DNA of 64,000 nt from Allobosea caraganae (GCF_003351345.1 NZ_QQTO01000007.1:1-64000); one strand, 5' to 3'. Counted from the first letter of the stretch, positions 1 through 9,058 are shown. The notes: a model not told the origin generated them from the letters alone. Translations and numbers: made by a program.

Positions 1-2
1 AC

Positions 3-137
3 GCCCAGCGCCACCTCGTCGAATGCTGCTTCAGCAAGCTCAAACAGTTCCGAAGGGTCGCAACCCGCTTCGAGAAGACCGCAAGGAACTACCTCGCCGT
101 GATCACCCTCGCAGCAATCATCCTGTGGCTACGATAA
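3..137 (+). mobile_element. 3' end of an IS5-family transposase (partial)
   Basis: The first 45 codons in frame 3 read as the carboxyl end of a DDE transposase: an RHLVECCFSKLKQFRRVATR-type stretch followed by a hydrophobic IILWLR tail and a TAA stop at 135-137. This HLVE..F.KLKQFRR signature is typical of the IS5 family (IS427-like group), which cuts and pastes the element. Only the tail lies in the window; the rest is to the left. The IS right end is probably near 150, because CTAG at 151-154 fits the YTAR-type target of this family. The stop is followed at once by the 3' end of the convergent DUF3883 gene, so the element landed at the end of that gene. Confidence 0.8.
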
Positions 138-968
138 GTGTCCACGCAACCTAGTGGCCATCAGCGACACATGGGCCTCCAACGGCGGCCGCAGTTCGAA
201 CGCCTGCGGCTCTCGTGCGAAATTCCACAACCGCACCAGTCGCCAATCGTCACGACGCTCCTCGGCAACGGCCAGTTCATTGCGCGTGATGTGAAACGGT
301 GTGAGCTCCCAGCCATTGGTCGTTTTCACCTCGATCAGCCGATCGCTGCCGTCGGTTTCGAAGCTCAAGATGTCATAGCCGGCACCATCACCATCGACGT
401 GCGACACCCAGCGGATGCGCTCGGCAAGATCGGTCCGACCGACAGCGAGCAGGCTGGCACGCTCGTGGGCAAGGACGCGCTCTTCGCCTGCGCGGCCCAA
501 TGCTCGATTGCGGGCATCACGCTCGGCGACATCGTATTTGCGGGCGATGGCGGTCATCTGCTGGAGCTCGTCAGGCGGCGGCGCATTGCTGTGCGTCGGC
601 GGCGGGCCGATCCACAGCATGGCTTCTTCCCGAAGCACTGCTGGCGACGGCCCCATTGCCATTCGCGCGGTGGGGGCGAGCCAATCCGGATGGCGATCGA
701 GCCATCGCACCACCGCATCGACGAGCGAGGCCTGGAAATTAAAGGCGGGCTTGTAGCCGGGAATCCAGTCCTCACCGAGACCTTTGAGCACAGCACTGAT
801 GTTCTGATGCTTATATTCGATCGACCCGCGCGGGCGGCCGATCACTGCCTGCAGGAAGCGGTTGTGCTTGGCCTTGCTGTAGGGCCGCCCGACGATGTCG
901 TTCGCGAGCATCACGAAATAGTCCGCCACGATTGCGTCGTTCTGCTCGTCGGGCCAGTCACCGGCCAT
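129..968 (-). CDS. DUF3883 domain-containing protein, 3' end altered by IS insertion
   Basis: A 279-residue protein. The carboxyl half (about residues 165-255) has the DUF3883 look: GRAGEERVLAHERA, then a VSHVDGDGAGYDILSFE stretch, then RLIEVKTTNG, which resembles the D...E.K core of restriction-like nucleases. DUF3883 domains occur in restriction and phage-defence proteins and in island genes of unknown role. The amino half (KHNRFLQAVIGRPRGSIEYKHQNIS) looks like the small helical module often found ahead of DUF3883. The last codons (LRGHLS-stop) are read from the neighbouring IS sequence, so the native end has been replaced. Which process it serves cannot be told from the sequence. Confidence 0.75.
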   Translation of the reverse strand: MAGDWPDEQNDAIVADYFVMLANDIVGRPYSKAKHNRFLQAVIGRPRGSIEYKHQNISAVLKGLGEDWIPGYKPAFNFQASLVDAVVRWLDRHPDWLAPTARMAMGPSPAVLREEAMLWIGPPPTHSNAPPPDELQQMTAIARKYDVAERDARNRALGRAGEERVLAHERASLLAVGRTDLAERIRWVSHVDGDGAGYDILSFETDGSDRLIEVKTTNGWELTPFHITRNELAVAEERRDDWRLVRLWNFAREPQAFELRPPLEAHVSLMATRLRGHLS

Positions 969-1010
969 GGCGGCTCCCGAGCGGGCCGGCCAAGCTGGAG
1001 AAGGCCCGGA

Positions 1011-1435
1011 TCACGCCAGCAACTGCGCTGGCACGCCAAGCGCTGGCCCGGCATCGGCGAGCCGCTGATCGAGCGTATGCACCGTGGCGCCATGCTCCGA
1101 GGCGATGGCGAGGTGCAATGCATCCCCAGCACGAAGCCCAAGTGCATGCTGATCGGCAAACCTGGCCGCCGCCCGGAACTGCCCGCCTGTCACGCCTAGC
1201 ATCGTGAAGCTCTCGGCGACGAGCTTGTTGAACGTGGCGAGCGCCGCCGCTCGCTGCTCTAGGCTGATCTGTCCGGTCCGCAGTTTGATCGCCATGGCCG
1301 AGGACATCTCGGTGACGGTCCAGTCGCTGATCAGGAGCTGCGCCGGGTCTTGCTCCGCCAGCCAGGCCTGAACGCGCGGCGTCATCGCTTCGTTGGAGAG
1401 CGCCGCGACGATCAGCGACGTGTCGAGATAGAGCA

Positions 1436-1436
<1 letters not shown>
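1011..1436 (-). CDS. vapC: VapC-type PIN-domain toxin
   Basis: A 141-residue PIN-domain protein. The acidic residues expected for the Mg-dependent RNase site are visible: Asp5 in MLYLDTS, Glu43 in TVTEMSS, Asp105 in RAGDALHLA and Asp123 in TLDQRL. Proteins of this family cleave tRNA or rRNA and arrest growth unless bound by their antitoxin. The start codon overlaps the stop of the upstream antitoxin gene by one base (TGATG), so the pair is translationally coupled. Length and motif order are normal, and nothing suggests inactivation. Its place among excisionase-like and DUF6088 genes fits island maintenance. Confidence 0.92.
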
Positions 1437-1828
<392 letters not shown>

Positions 1829-2197
1829 TCAGCGCTCCCTCACCGGGCGCGTCTTGCGCAGGCGGACGTCAGGCGATGGCGCTTTCCTGATGCGGCCGGC
1901 ATCACTGTCCGCACGACGCTGTCTCAGCCAAGCCTCCACCTCGCCGAGGTCCCACACCACGCTTCGTGGCGTGAGATAGAAGCGGCGCGGGAATTCGCCT
2001 CTGACCTCCATGTCGTAAATCGTCGAATCCGCCAGAGGAACGATCATGCGCAGCTCATGTCGGCGGGCCGTCCGGGTCAGCCCGGTCAGCACGGTGGGTG
2101 GGCCGGCATGTTCGGGCAGTTCGGTAGGTTTGCCGTCCTCGTATGGCGCCATCAAGATAGGAAGGCGATTGGGAGTTCTGGTCATGGTCATCTCCAT
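1829..2197 (-). CDS. AlpA/excisionase-like winged-helix DNA-binding protein
   Basis: A 122-residue protein if the ATG at 2197 is used (2191 is also possible). The carboxyl half carries the AlpA/MerR-like pattern: the helix-turn-helix MIVPLADSTIYDMEVRGEFPRRFYLTPR followed by VVWDLGEVEAWLRQR, as in phage AlpA regulators and excisionases that act on integrase promoters or att sites. The amino half, rich in Pro and Thr (PYEDGKPTELPEHAGPPTVL), is a longer leader than most AlpA proteins have. Presence next to an att-like repeat and a toxin-antitoxin pair fits an integrated element. No integrase gene is visible in the window. Confidence 0.75.
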   Translation of the reverse strand: MEMTMTRTPNRLPILMAPYEDGKPTELPEHAGPPTVLTGLTRTARRHELRMIVPLADSTIYDMEVRGEFPRRFYLTPRSVVWDLGEVEAWLRQRRADSDAGRIRKAPSPDVRLRKTRPVRER

Positions 2198-2359
2198 CTT
2201 GGATTGAGATGACAGGACAGGCGTGCCGAACGTTGAGCGTCCAGCTTTGGTCGGAAACACGACTGGATGGCGGGACGGGTCGAACTTAATCGCCGACGTG
2301 GCGCTTTGGCGATTGAGAAGTGTCAGAAAACTGCATAGATTTCTGACGGCGAGGACGTG

Positions 2360-2953
2360 ATGCAGGGACTGGCAGAACGGATCATGGCACATGCGGGCGG
2401 CTTGCCCGAAGGTGCCGCCGTGTCCGCAAAGGGGCTGCTCCATCTCGGCAATCGCGCGGCGATTGATCAGGCATTGTCGCGCCTTGCCGAACGGGGCCGG
2501 CTGATCCGGGCAGGGCGCGGTGTGTATGTTTGTCCGGTCACAGGTCGGTTCGGCACAAGGGCCCCGTCGGTCGAGCAGGCGGTCCAGGCGTTTGCCAGAC
2601 TGCGGGGCGAGGTCGTCGTTCCGAGTGGAGCTGCTGCGGCTAACAGCCTTCGCCTCACAACCCAGGTGCCTGTTCGATTGGTCTATCTGACCTCGGGTCG
2701 TTCCCGGAGCATGAGTTTTGGCAAGCAGGTCGTCGAGCTTCGAAAAGCGCCGAAATGGCAACTGGTTCTCGAGGATCGGCCGGCTGGCAGCGCGATCCGA
2801 GCGCTGGGCTGGCTGGGGTCGGAGAATGCGGACGCCGCTTTGAAGATATTGAAGCGCAGGCTTTCGTCGACCGACTTCAGCGAACTCGTAGCGGCCGTAC
2901 CGCAGTTGCCAACCTGGCTCGCTCAGGCCGTTGGGAAGGCCGCATATAGCTGA
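2360..2953 (+). CDS. DUF6088 family protein (AbiEi-like antitoxin)
   Basis: About 197 residues. An amino-terminal winged-helix (GAAVSAKGLLHLGNRAAIDQALSRL, GRLIRAGRGVYVCP) is followed by an AbiEi-type carboxyl domain (LRLTTQVPVRLVYLTSGRSRSMSFG.QVVELRKAP). DUF6088 proteins resemble AbiEi, the antitoxin and repressor of type IV systems whose partner is a nucleotidyltransferase toxin. Downstream there is no nucleotidyltransferase, so the gene is an orphan or its partner was lost at the repeat at 3142. Start: GTG at 2357 and ATG at 2360 are adjacent; the ATG is preferred, with GGCGAGGA upstream. Confidence 0.75.
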   Translation: MQGLAERIMAHAGGLPEGAAVSAKGLLHLGNRAAIDQALSRLAERGRLIRAGRGVYVCPVTGRFGTRAPSVEQAVQAFARLRGEVVVPSGAAAANSLRLTTQVPVRLVYLTSGRSRSMSFGKQVVELRKAPKWQLVLEDRPAGSAIRALGWLGSENADAALKILKRRLSSTDFSELVAAVPQLPTWLAQAVGKAAYS

Positions 2954-2982
2954 AATCTTTTGGGCTCTGATGCCGGCTTAAA

Positions 2983-3162
2983 ATGTCCGATGCTGTCGAT
3001 AGATGGCGAAGGGTGCGTTTCCTGGAAACGCCGAAATTTGCCAATGAAATCAACAGCGAGCTTTTCGAGACGGTACGGGTGACGGTAGTCTTCGGGCGCG
3101 AAATTTTTTACACCAGCAATTTCAATGTGCTAACTGTAGAGCGAACAATCGAGTGGGAGTGA
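2983..3162 (+). CDS. Short open frame ending in a guaA-like tail (doubtful gene)
   Basis: A 59-codon frame, MSDAVDRWRRV to VERTIEWE-stop. The last residues TIEWE match the universal carboxyl end of GMP synthase (GuaA), and that part lies in the 23-bp repeat. The upstream part shows no GuaA similarity, so the frame is probably island DNA reading by chance into a duplicated att core. No convincing ribosome site is seen. It may not be expressed. Confidence 0.25.
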   Translation: MSDAVDRWRRVRFLETPKFANEINSELFETVRVTVVFGREIFYTSNFNVLTVERTIEWE

Positions 3163-3164
3163 GG
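3142..3164 (+). repeat. Left copy of 23-bp direct repeat: guaA 3'-end att-like core
   Basis: This 23-bp sequence (core ACAATCGAGTGGGAGTGA) is identical to 39233-39255 in the same orientation. Read in frame it encodes R-T-I-E-W-E-stop, the end of GMP synthase. Islands that insert by site-specific recombination into the 3' end of guaA leave a copy of this end at the far border. The neighbouring sequences of the two copies are unrelated, so the match is confined to the core. Confidence 0.65.
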
Positions 3165-3224
3165 GGGGCGAGACGGCGGCACTAGCGTCGGTAAACCAGA
3201 CCGGCGCCTCACCCGGAATCGAGA

Positions 3225-3260
3225 AAACGGGATGCCCTGACTAACTTTGGGATTCCCTGC
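3225..3260 (+). promoter_or_regulatory. Tandem GGGAT boxes (site a) ahead of the HdeD-like gene
   Basis: GGGATGCCCTG (3229) and GGGATTCCCTG (3249) are direct repeats with starts exactly 20 bp apart and differing at one of 11 positions. The second begins 138 bp before the ATG at 3387. Equivalent pairs precede three other operons in the segment. Regularly spaced direct repeats of about two helical turns are typical of AraC-family activators. Confidence 0.6.
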
Positions 3261-3386
3261 TCATCCGCCTCCTCATCAGGACCGGCATAACTAAGCGTGT
3301 CTACGGTCGCCGGTCGTTCTCAGGCGTCTCCGGCCTGGCAGCCGGCACGTGCGGCCTGGACGCGGAGCTCGGGGGATACAGGACCC

Positions 3387-3959
3387 ATGGCCAAGACCTT
3401 GTCCCAATCAACTGGAGACCTGCCCGGTCACGGCCTTGTCCGGGCGCTGTCGGGCAAGATGATCGCGCTGGGGATCATCCTGATCATTTGCGGGGGCGTC
3501 GCGATCGCGAGCCCTGCCATCTCGACCATGGCCGTCACCTTGTTCCTCGGACTGGTCCTGGCGGTGGGCGGCATCGTGAAGATCGTCCAGTCCTTCCTGA
3601 TGAAGGAATGGGGCGGCTTCGTCTGGCAATTGCTGGTCGGAATGATCGAATTGCTCGGTGGCCTGCTCGTCTACTTCAACCCGATGAAGGGTGCGGTCGC
3701 CATCGCCATCGTCATCGCGCTCGTGCTGATGGCGGAGGGGCTCGCCCAGCTCGGGCTCGCCTTCAGGATGCGCGCGCGGCGCGGCGTGGTCTGGATGTTC
3801 CTGTCCGGCATCGTCTCGATCGTGGTCGGCGCGGCGCTGGCGCTGCGGCTGCCCTATGACGGGGTCTATGCGCCCGGCACGCTCGTCGGCATCTCGCTCG
3901 TCTTCGCCGGCTGGGCCTATATCGCGATCGTGCTGGCCGCCCGCAGGGCCGCCGCCTGA
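3387..3959 (+). CDS. HdeD-like membrane protein (DUF308)
   Basis: A 190-residue integral membrane protein with about six transmembrane segments and the repeated DUF308 pattern (GIILIICGGVAIASPAIST, then GMIELLGGLLVYFNPMKGA). HdeD of Escherichia coli supports acid resistance at high cell density; the molecular activity of the family is not known. The ATG at 3387 was chosen because GGGGGATACAGG lies just upstream; the frame is open earlier but those codons do not look like this family. It is the first gene after the tandem GGGAT boxes and probably runs with the hydrolase 32 bp downstream. Confidence 0.88.
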   Translation: MAKTLSQSTGDLPGHGLVRALSGKMIALGIILIICGGVAIASPAISTMAVTLFLGLVLAVGGIVKIVQSFLMKEWGGFVWQLLVGMIELLGGLLVYFNPMKGAVAIAIVIALVLMAEGLAQLGLAFRMRARRGVVWMFLSGIVSIVVGAALALRLPYDGVYAPGTLVGISLVFAGWAYIAIVLAARRAAA

Positions 3960-3991
3960 GGGCGAAGACGAGATTCCCGAAGGGCGACAGG

Positions 3992-5479
3992 ATGCGTGGT
4001 TTCATCGGCAAGACGCTGAGGCGAGGCGCTGCGGTTCTCGTGATCGTCGCGCTCTCCCTGTTCGGATTGCGCATCTACGACACCCAGCGCGGTGCGCCGC
4101 TCGAGCCCTGGCATACCTTCGTCCCGCAGGAGCTCTCGCTCGCCGAGCTCGATCGCGGCAGTTGGGCCGACTACCTGAAGGCGGAGGATGCCGCGTTTGC
4201 CAGCGTCCGGGCCGAGGTCACGCAGAAGCTGGCGCCGGACGAGCGCATCCCGGTCAATCGCTATTTCGATGGCAGCGCGATCTATCCCGGCCATTTCAAG
4301 CAGGACTGGAACCGGTCCTACGTCATGGAGCCGCAGGGCAAGCCGGTCGGCGTTGCGGTCTTCCTGCACGGGTTGACGGATTCGCCCTACAGCCTGCGCC
4401 ATGTCGCCCGGCAATATCGCGATCGCGGCTTCCTCGCCATCGCGATCCGCCTGCCCGGCCATGGCACGGTCCCGGCCGGCCTCAGCGAGGTCGAATGGGA
4501 GGATTGGCTTGCGGCGACGCGCCTGGCCGTGCGAGAGGCGAGGCGGCGTGTCGCTCCCGACGTGCCGCTGCATCTGGTCGGCTTCTCGAATGGCGGGGCG
4601 CTCGCACTGATGTATGCGCTCGACGCGATCGAGAACCCTGAGCTGGCGCGGCCGGACCGCATCGTGCTGATCTCACCGATGGTCGGCATTACCGCCTTTG
4701 CGCGCTTCGCCGGGCTTGCGGCGCTGCCCGCGTTCCTGCCGCGCTTTGCCAAGGCGGCCTGGCTGAGCGTCCTGCCGGAGTTCAACCCGTTCAAGTACAA
4801 TTCGTTTCCGGTCAATGGCGCGCGGCAGTCGCATCTGCTGACCAATGCCTTGCAGCAGAAGATTTTGCAGCTGGCGCGTGCTGACCGGTTGAAGGACCTG
4901 GCGCCGCTCATCACCTTCCAGTCGGTGATGGATTTCACCGTGAGCACGCGGGCCATCATCACCTCGCTCTATGCGCATCTTCCCGCCAATGGCAGTGAGC
5001 TCGTGCTGTTCGACCTGAATCGCTCGACCAAGTTCGGGCCGCTGCTCAGCTCGGCCTCCGACACGCTGCTGACCCGCATCCTGCCGGCGCCACCGCGCAA
5101 TTTCCGGGTTGCGGTCATCACCAATGCCAGCGCTGATTCCAGCGCCATGGTCGAACGGGTGACGGAGGCTGGCGCGAGCGCGGAGACGGTGCGCGATCTC
5201 GGCCTGTCCTATCCGTTCGACGTGTTCTCGCTCTCCCACGTCGCCCTGCCGTTTCCGACCAGCGATGCGCTCTATGGCCTCAACCCCGATCCGGGCGAGG
5301 ACTTTGGCATCAAGCTCGGCGCCGTCGCGGCGCGGGGCGAGCGCGGCACCCTCATCGTGAACCTGGATTCGCTGCTGCGCATGTCGTCGAACCCGTTCTT
5401 TCCCTATCTGATCGACAGGGTCGACGAGCCGTTGCGCGGTATGGCGCCGGCATCGACGGCGGTGCCGACCAGCAAGTAG
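3992..5479 (+). CDS. Membrane-anchored alpha/beta-hydrolase
   Basis: A 495-residue protein with one amino-terminal transmembrane anchor (about residues 12-27), so the catalytic part is probably periplasmic. The serine hydrolase core is clear: the oxyanion strand FLHGLTDSP (about 124-132), RLPGHGT and the nucleophile elbow GFSNGG with Ser199. A carboxyl-terminal His is suggested by FSLSHVALPFP. The protein is longer than typical lysophospholipase-like hydrolases, with an extra carboxyl region after the catalytic core. Substrate cannot be told; an esterase or lipase acting at the envelope is reasonable. It follows the HdeD-like gene on the same strand and converges with the SLC13 gene, 13 bp away. 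Confidence 0.85.
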   Translation: MRGFIGKTLRRGAAVLVIVALSLFGLRIYDTQRGAPLEPWHTFVPQELSLAELDRGSWADYLKAEDAAFASVRAEVTQKLAPDERIPVNRYFDGSAIYPGHFKQDWNRSYVMEPQGKPVGVAVFLHGLTDSPYSLRHVARQYRDRGFLAIAIRLPGHGTVPAGLSEVEWEDWLAATRLAVREARRRVAPDVPLHLVGFSNGGALALMYALDAIENPELARPDRIVLISPMVGITAFARFAGLAALPAFLPRFAKAAWLSVLPEFNPFKYNSFPVNGARQSHLLTNALQQKILQLARADRLKDLAPLITFQSVMDFTVSTRAIITSLYAHLPANGSELVLFDLNRSTKFGPLLSSASDTLLTRILPAPPRNFRVAVITNASADSSAMVERVTEAGASAETVRDLGLSYPFDVFSLSHVALPFPTSDALYGLNPDPGEDFGIKLGAVAARGERGTLIVNLDSLLRMSSNPFFPYLIDRVDEPLRGMAPASTAVPTSK

Positions 5480-5492
5480 CGTCGGACTTCGC

Positions 5493-7298
5493 TCAGAACC
5501 GCCAGATCAGCGGCACGTAGAACACCGACATGATGAAGAACCAGATCATCAGCGGCGTGCCGAGTTTCCAGTAGCTGCTGAAGCTGTAGCCGCCCGGGCC
5601 CATCACCATCAGGTTGGTGGCGGTGGCGATCGGGGTCAGGAAGGAGGCTGCGCCAGCAACGCATAGGCTCATCATGATCGGCCGCGGCGAGACGCCCATG
5701 CTGGTCGCCGCCGCCATGGCGATCGGGATCACCAGCATGGTCGTCGCCGTGTTGCTCATGATCTGGCCGAGGCTCGCGGTCAGCACGAAGAGCCCGGCGA
5801 GAAAGACGAGCGGACCGGCGCCACCCGTGAGCGCGACGAGGTGGTCGGCGACGAGCTGGGCCGCGCCCGATTGCACCATGGCGGTCGAGAGCGGCATCAT
5901 CGCGCCGACGAGGATCACGGTCGTCCAGTTGATGGCGCGATAGGACTGCTCGACCGAGACGATACCCGCGACGATCAGCGCGCAGGCTGCCGTCAGCCCC
6001 GCGACCGCCGGCGGCACGATGCCGGTGGCGAGCATCAGCACGAGGCCGGCAAGCGCCGCGACTGCGATACCGGCGCCGGTGCCCATCGGCACGGCCTGCC
6101 GCCTGACGAGATCGGGCGAGTTGACCACTAGCACGTCGGGATCGTCGAGTCGGAGGTCGAGTGCCTTCCAGCTGCCCTCCAGCAGGATCGTGTCGCCGGC
6201 CTGGAGCACATCGCTCGGTTCGAGGTCGGCGCCCGCACGCTGCACCGCGAGCACGACGAGGTCGCCGCTATCGGTGACCATGCCCGGGAACATCTGGCGG
6301 CCGATCAGGGCTGAGCGCGGCGGGATGACGACTTCGGCAAGGCCGGAATGACGGCTGAACAGGCTCTGCCCTTCGTCGGCGGCATCGTCGCGCAGGGCGA
6401 GGTGCTTCTCCGCCGCGAACTTTGCCGCCGCTTCGGCATCACCCTTCACCAGCAGGTAGTCGCCCTCGGAGACTGCTGGCGCACGCAGTGGCGTTGCGGA
6501 GGCCCCGGCCTGCACCGCCATCAGCTCGAGGCCCGGATACCCGGCCAAATCCACATCCGCCGGCGCCATGCCGACATAGGGGGAGCTGGCGCGGATGCGC
6601 AGCCGGAAGACGCCGTCGACCAGTCCGTAATGCTCGACCAGCGTCTGGGCGTGGCGACTGAAATCGGCGGGCAGCCGCGCGCTGCTCTGCTCCGGTAGCA
6701 GGCGCCTGCCGAGCAGCAGGATGATCGCCATCGTGCCCAGCAGGAGCGGCAGCCCGACCAGCGCGAACTCGGCGAAGCCGAAGCCCGGCAGGCCGGCATC
6801 CTCCAGCGCCTCCGAGACCAGGATGTTCTTCGGCGCGCCGGTGAGCAGCATGTTCGCTCCGGCATGGGCGGAGAAGGCAAGCGGCATCAGCAGTTGCGAG
6901 GGCGACTGGCGCAGGCGGATCGCCGCCATGACCACGACCGGCATCAGCGCCGCCACCGCCCCGCCGCCGCTGATCAGGGCGGTCAGGCAGCCGGCGGCCG
7001 TCATGATGATGATCAGCAGGCGCGTGCGGTTGTTCTCGCCGGCCTTGGCGATGAGGATCTGGCCGGCCCAGGCGGTCACGCCGGTCTTTTCGAGCGCCGC
7101 GCTGACGATGAACAGGCTGGCGATGAAGAGCACGGCGCGATCGCCGAAGCCTGCCAACGCCTGTTCCAGCGTGACCACGCCGGCCGCCCAGAGCGACAGG
7201 GCGGCGGCGAAGGCGACGACGATCACCGGCAGCCTGTTCCACGCGAACAGGGCGATCGTGACGGCGATGATGATCGCGGTGCTTTCAATCGGGCTCAC
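5493..7298 (-). CDS. SLC13-family permease with TrkA-C domains (copy 1)
   Basis: A 601-residue secondary transporter of the SLC13/ArsB-like (CitMHS/DASS) superfamily. Membrane helices of the first half (to about 205) carry the FSAHAGANMLLTGAPKN loop; two central TrkA-C (RCK_C) ligand-binding segments follow (about 225-400: RIRASSPYVGMAPADVDL, then EVVIPPRSALIGRQMFPG); the second membrane half has SNTATTMLVIPIAMA and FLTPIATATNLMV. Families of this plan take up or expel anions such as sulfate or dicarboxylates. Starts at GTG (MSPIES). It lies 128 bp after the antiporter operon on the same strand and may be co-transcribed. A close paralogue is at 33634. Confidence 0.88.
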   Translation of the reverse strand: MSPIESTAIIIAVTIALFAWNRLPVIVVAFAAALSLWAAGVVTLEQALAGFGDRAVLFIASLFIVSAALEKTGVTAWAGQILIAKAGENNRTRLLIIIMTAAGCLTALISGGGAVAALMPVVVMAAIRLRQSPSQLLMPLAFSAHAGANMLLTGAPKNILVSEALEDAGLPGFGFAEFALVGLPLLLGTMAIILLLGRRLLPEQSSARLPADFSRHAQTLVEHYGLVDGVFRLRIRASSPYVGMAPADVDLAGYPGLELMAVQAGASATPLRAPAVSEGDYLLVKGDAEAAAKFAAEKHLALRDDAADEGQSLFSRHSGLAEVVIPPRSALIGRQMFPGMVTDSGDLVVLAVQRAGADLEPSDVLQAGDTILLEGSWKALDLRLDDPDVLVVNSPDLVRRQAVPMGTGAGIAVAALAGLVLMLATGIVPPAVAGLTAACALIVAGIVSVEQSYRAINWTTVILVGAMMPLSTAMVQSGAAQLVADHLVALTGGAGPLVFLAGLFVLTASLGQIMSNTATTMLVIPIAMAAATSMGVSPRPIMMSLCVAGAASFLTPIATATNLMVMGPGGYSFSSYWKLGTPLMIWFFIMSVFYVPLIWRF

Positions 7299-7426
7299 GT
7301 GTCGCGTCGTCCCGTGTTGAGGAAGCTTGTATTTCGTCCGGAGCGGCGGCCGGCCCTGACGCCGCTCGTTTCAGCCCCTGCATCGGCGTGTCGTCCGGAG
7401 ACCGGGATGCTGCATCGTGACATGGA

Positions 7427-9058
7427 TCAGGCTCCAAGCATCAGCGCGCCTGCGAGCAGGGCTGCAATTGTCACGAGTGACAGCCCTGCTGCCGGCCATC
7501 GACGCAAGGCGGCGTCGGCCTGCTGGATGCCGAGGATCAGGCGGCCGAGGGCCGGACTCCCAACCTCTGCGAGCACGACGATATCACCTTCCGGAATGGC
7601 TCCCCGCAATTTCGGAAGCCGGCTGACGGCGATCATCGCGAGCCCACCCAATGCCATCGGCCAGAGCAGCTTCCAGAGCGCCTCGGCCTGGAACAGGCTC
7701 TGCACGGTCTCGCCGGCAATGGCGGGGTAGAGCGACCAGGGGATGACCAGCGAAGCTGCCGCGACTGCGAGCCAGGGCAAGACCTGTCCGGGCGGGGCCG
7801 AGGCTTCGGGATTCTGCCTGGCATCACGGGCGACCGTCGCGAGGAAATGCAGCATCAGGAGCGTGCTGCCGACTCCGGCAAGGGTCATGGCGTAGCCGAG
7901 TGCGCCATAGCCGAGCATCGGCTTGGTCGCGAGCTTGGCCAGCGCGCCGCTGGTCAGCGGCATGCCGCCGAGGCTGAGCGCGAGGATGGCCGTCAGCAAC
8001 AGGACGGGGCGCAGGCGCGCACCGCCGGTTGCGGCCAGGATGCCGACGGCCAGGAAGAGTGCGCCCTTCACCAGCGTGTGGTGCACCGCGTAATAGGCGA
8101 CAAGCGTCGTCGCGCCCGTGTCGGCGTTTTCGAGGCCGGTGCCGATCAGCACGGCGAGCAGGCCCATCTGGCTGACCGTGGAATAGGCGAGGACGGTCTT
8201 GGCCCGCGTCTGGGTCACGCCAATGGCGACGCCATAATAGGCCGTGACGATTCCGACCGCGATCAGCACGGTTCCCCAGACCGGCACTCCGGTCTCGAAG
8301 GGCAGGAAGCGGATCAAGCCGATCACGCCGGCCTTGACCACCACGCCGCTGAGCACGGCCGAGGCCGGCATCGGGGCGGCCGGGTGGGCCAGCGGCAACC
8401 AGATATGCAGCGGCACGAGCCCCATCTTCAGCCCGAAGCCGAGGATGAGGAGGGCCATGATACTGTCGCGCATCGGCGACGCGGGCAAGGTCGCGACGAC
8501 GTCGCGGATCAGCGGGTTGGCGTCGGGATGGCTGGCCGCGAGCATGACGAAGGCCAGCAGCAGGCAGGCTTCGCTGAGCAGGGCGAGGACGACATAGACG
8601 ACGCCCGCCCTGTGTGCGCTCGCCGTTTGTTCGTGGACGATGAGCCCGTAGGCGGCCAGGCTGACCAGCGTGTAGACGAGGTAGAAGCTCGCGACGTCGC
8701 CGACGATGAAGACGCCGAGGCTCCCAGCCAGGGTCAGCAGCCACCAGACCGCGAAGCGCACCGTCGCCGGCTTCCGGCCCATATAGGGCGAGGCGAAGGC
8801 GCCGGCAGCGCTCCACAGAAGAGCCGCGCCGCCGAGCAGGATGGCGCCGGGCCGATCAAGCACCAGCGACATCCGGAACGGAGCCGGAAAGAACACGAAG
8901 GTGCCGTCCGGGACTAAGAACGCAGCCAGCAGCGCCGGGAGCGGCGCGGCGGCGAGCAGGAACGGTGCGCGCGCGCGGATGCCGCGGGACAGGCAGCAAG
9001 CCGCCATGGCGAGCGGCACGAGCACCGCGGCGGCCAGCAGCAGGCCGGAGGCGGTCAT
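7427..9058 (-). CDS. mnhD: Mrp-type antiporter D-like subunit 2
   Basis: A 543-residue proton-conducting-subunit homologue (NuoM/NuoN/MrpD family) with about 14 membrane helices. The transmembrane-7 Lys is present (Lys211 in GFGLKMGLVPLHIWLPLAHP) together with a second Lys in VVVKAGVIGLIRF. The TM5 glutamate that is normally essential is replaced by Thr130 (FYLVYTLVSLAAY), whereas the neighbouring D subunit keeps it. Start codon ATG at 9058 overlaps the stop of the previous gene by four bases (ATGA). It is the last antiporter gene of the operon. Part of the Mrp/Mnh sodium(potassium)/proton exchange complex by homology. Confidence 0.85.
   Translation of the reverse strand: MTASGLLLAAAVLVPLAMAACCLSRGIRARAPFLLAAAPLPALLAAFLVPDGTFVFFPAPFRMSLVLDRPGAILLGGAALLWSAAGAFASPYMGRKPATVRFAVWWLLTLAGSLGVFIVGDVASFYLVYTLVSLAAYGLIVHEQTASAHRAGVVYVVLALLSEACLLLAFVMLAASHPDANPLIRDVVATLPASPMRDSIMALLILGFGLKMGLVPLHIWLPLAHPAAPMPASAVLSGVVVKAGVIGLIRFLPFETGVPVWGTVLIAVGIVTAYYGVAIGVTQTRAKTVLAYSTVSQMGLLAVLIGTGLENADTGATTLVAYYAVHHTLVKGALFLAVGILAATGGARLRPVLLLTAILALSLGGMPLTSGALAKLATKPMLGYGALGYAMTLAGVGSTLLMLHFLATVARDARQNPEASAPPGQVLPWLAVAAASLVIPWSLYPAIAGETVQSLFQAEALWKLLWPMALGGLAMIAVSRLPKLRGAIPEGDIVVLAEVGSPALGRLILGIQQADAALRRWPAAGLSLVTIAALLAGALMLGA

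Larger units (their letters stand above)
2954..3386. other. Intergenic boundary region
   Basis: Between the DUF6088 gene and the HdeD-like gene. It holds the doubtful 59-codon frame, the 23-bp guaA-tail repeat (3142-3164) and the tandem GGGAT boxes (3225-3260) ahead of the HdeD-like gene. The left part (2984-3150) is visibly richer in A and T than the neighbouring genes, as expected near an island edge. Confidence 0.6.

Noticed and set aside
138-1199. A 353-codon plus-strand frame opposite DUF3883 and VapC genes
   Set aside because: The minus-strand genes have recognisable domains and start signals; this one has none.
3142-3164. 23-bp repeat as an IS terminal inverted repeat
   Set aside because: The two copies are direct, not inverted, no transposase is adjacent to either, and the sequence encodes the guaA end in frame.
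3225-3260. GGGAT boxes as an ECF sigma -35/-10 pair
   Set aside because: The two boxes are the same sequence repeated at 20-21 bp, not two different elements at 16-17 bp, and GGGAY differs from the usual GGAAC -35.
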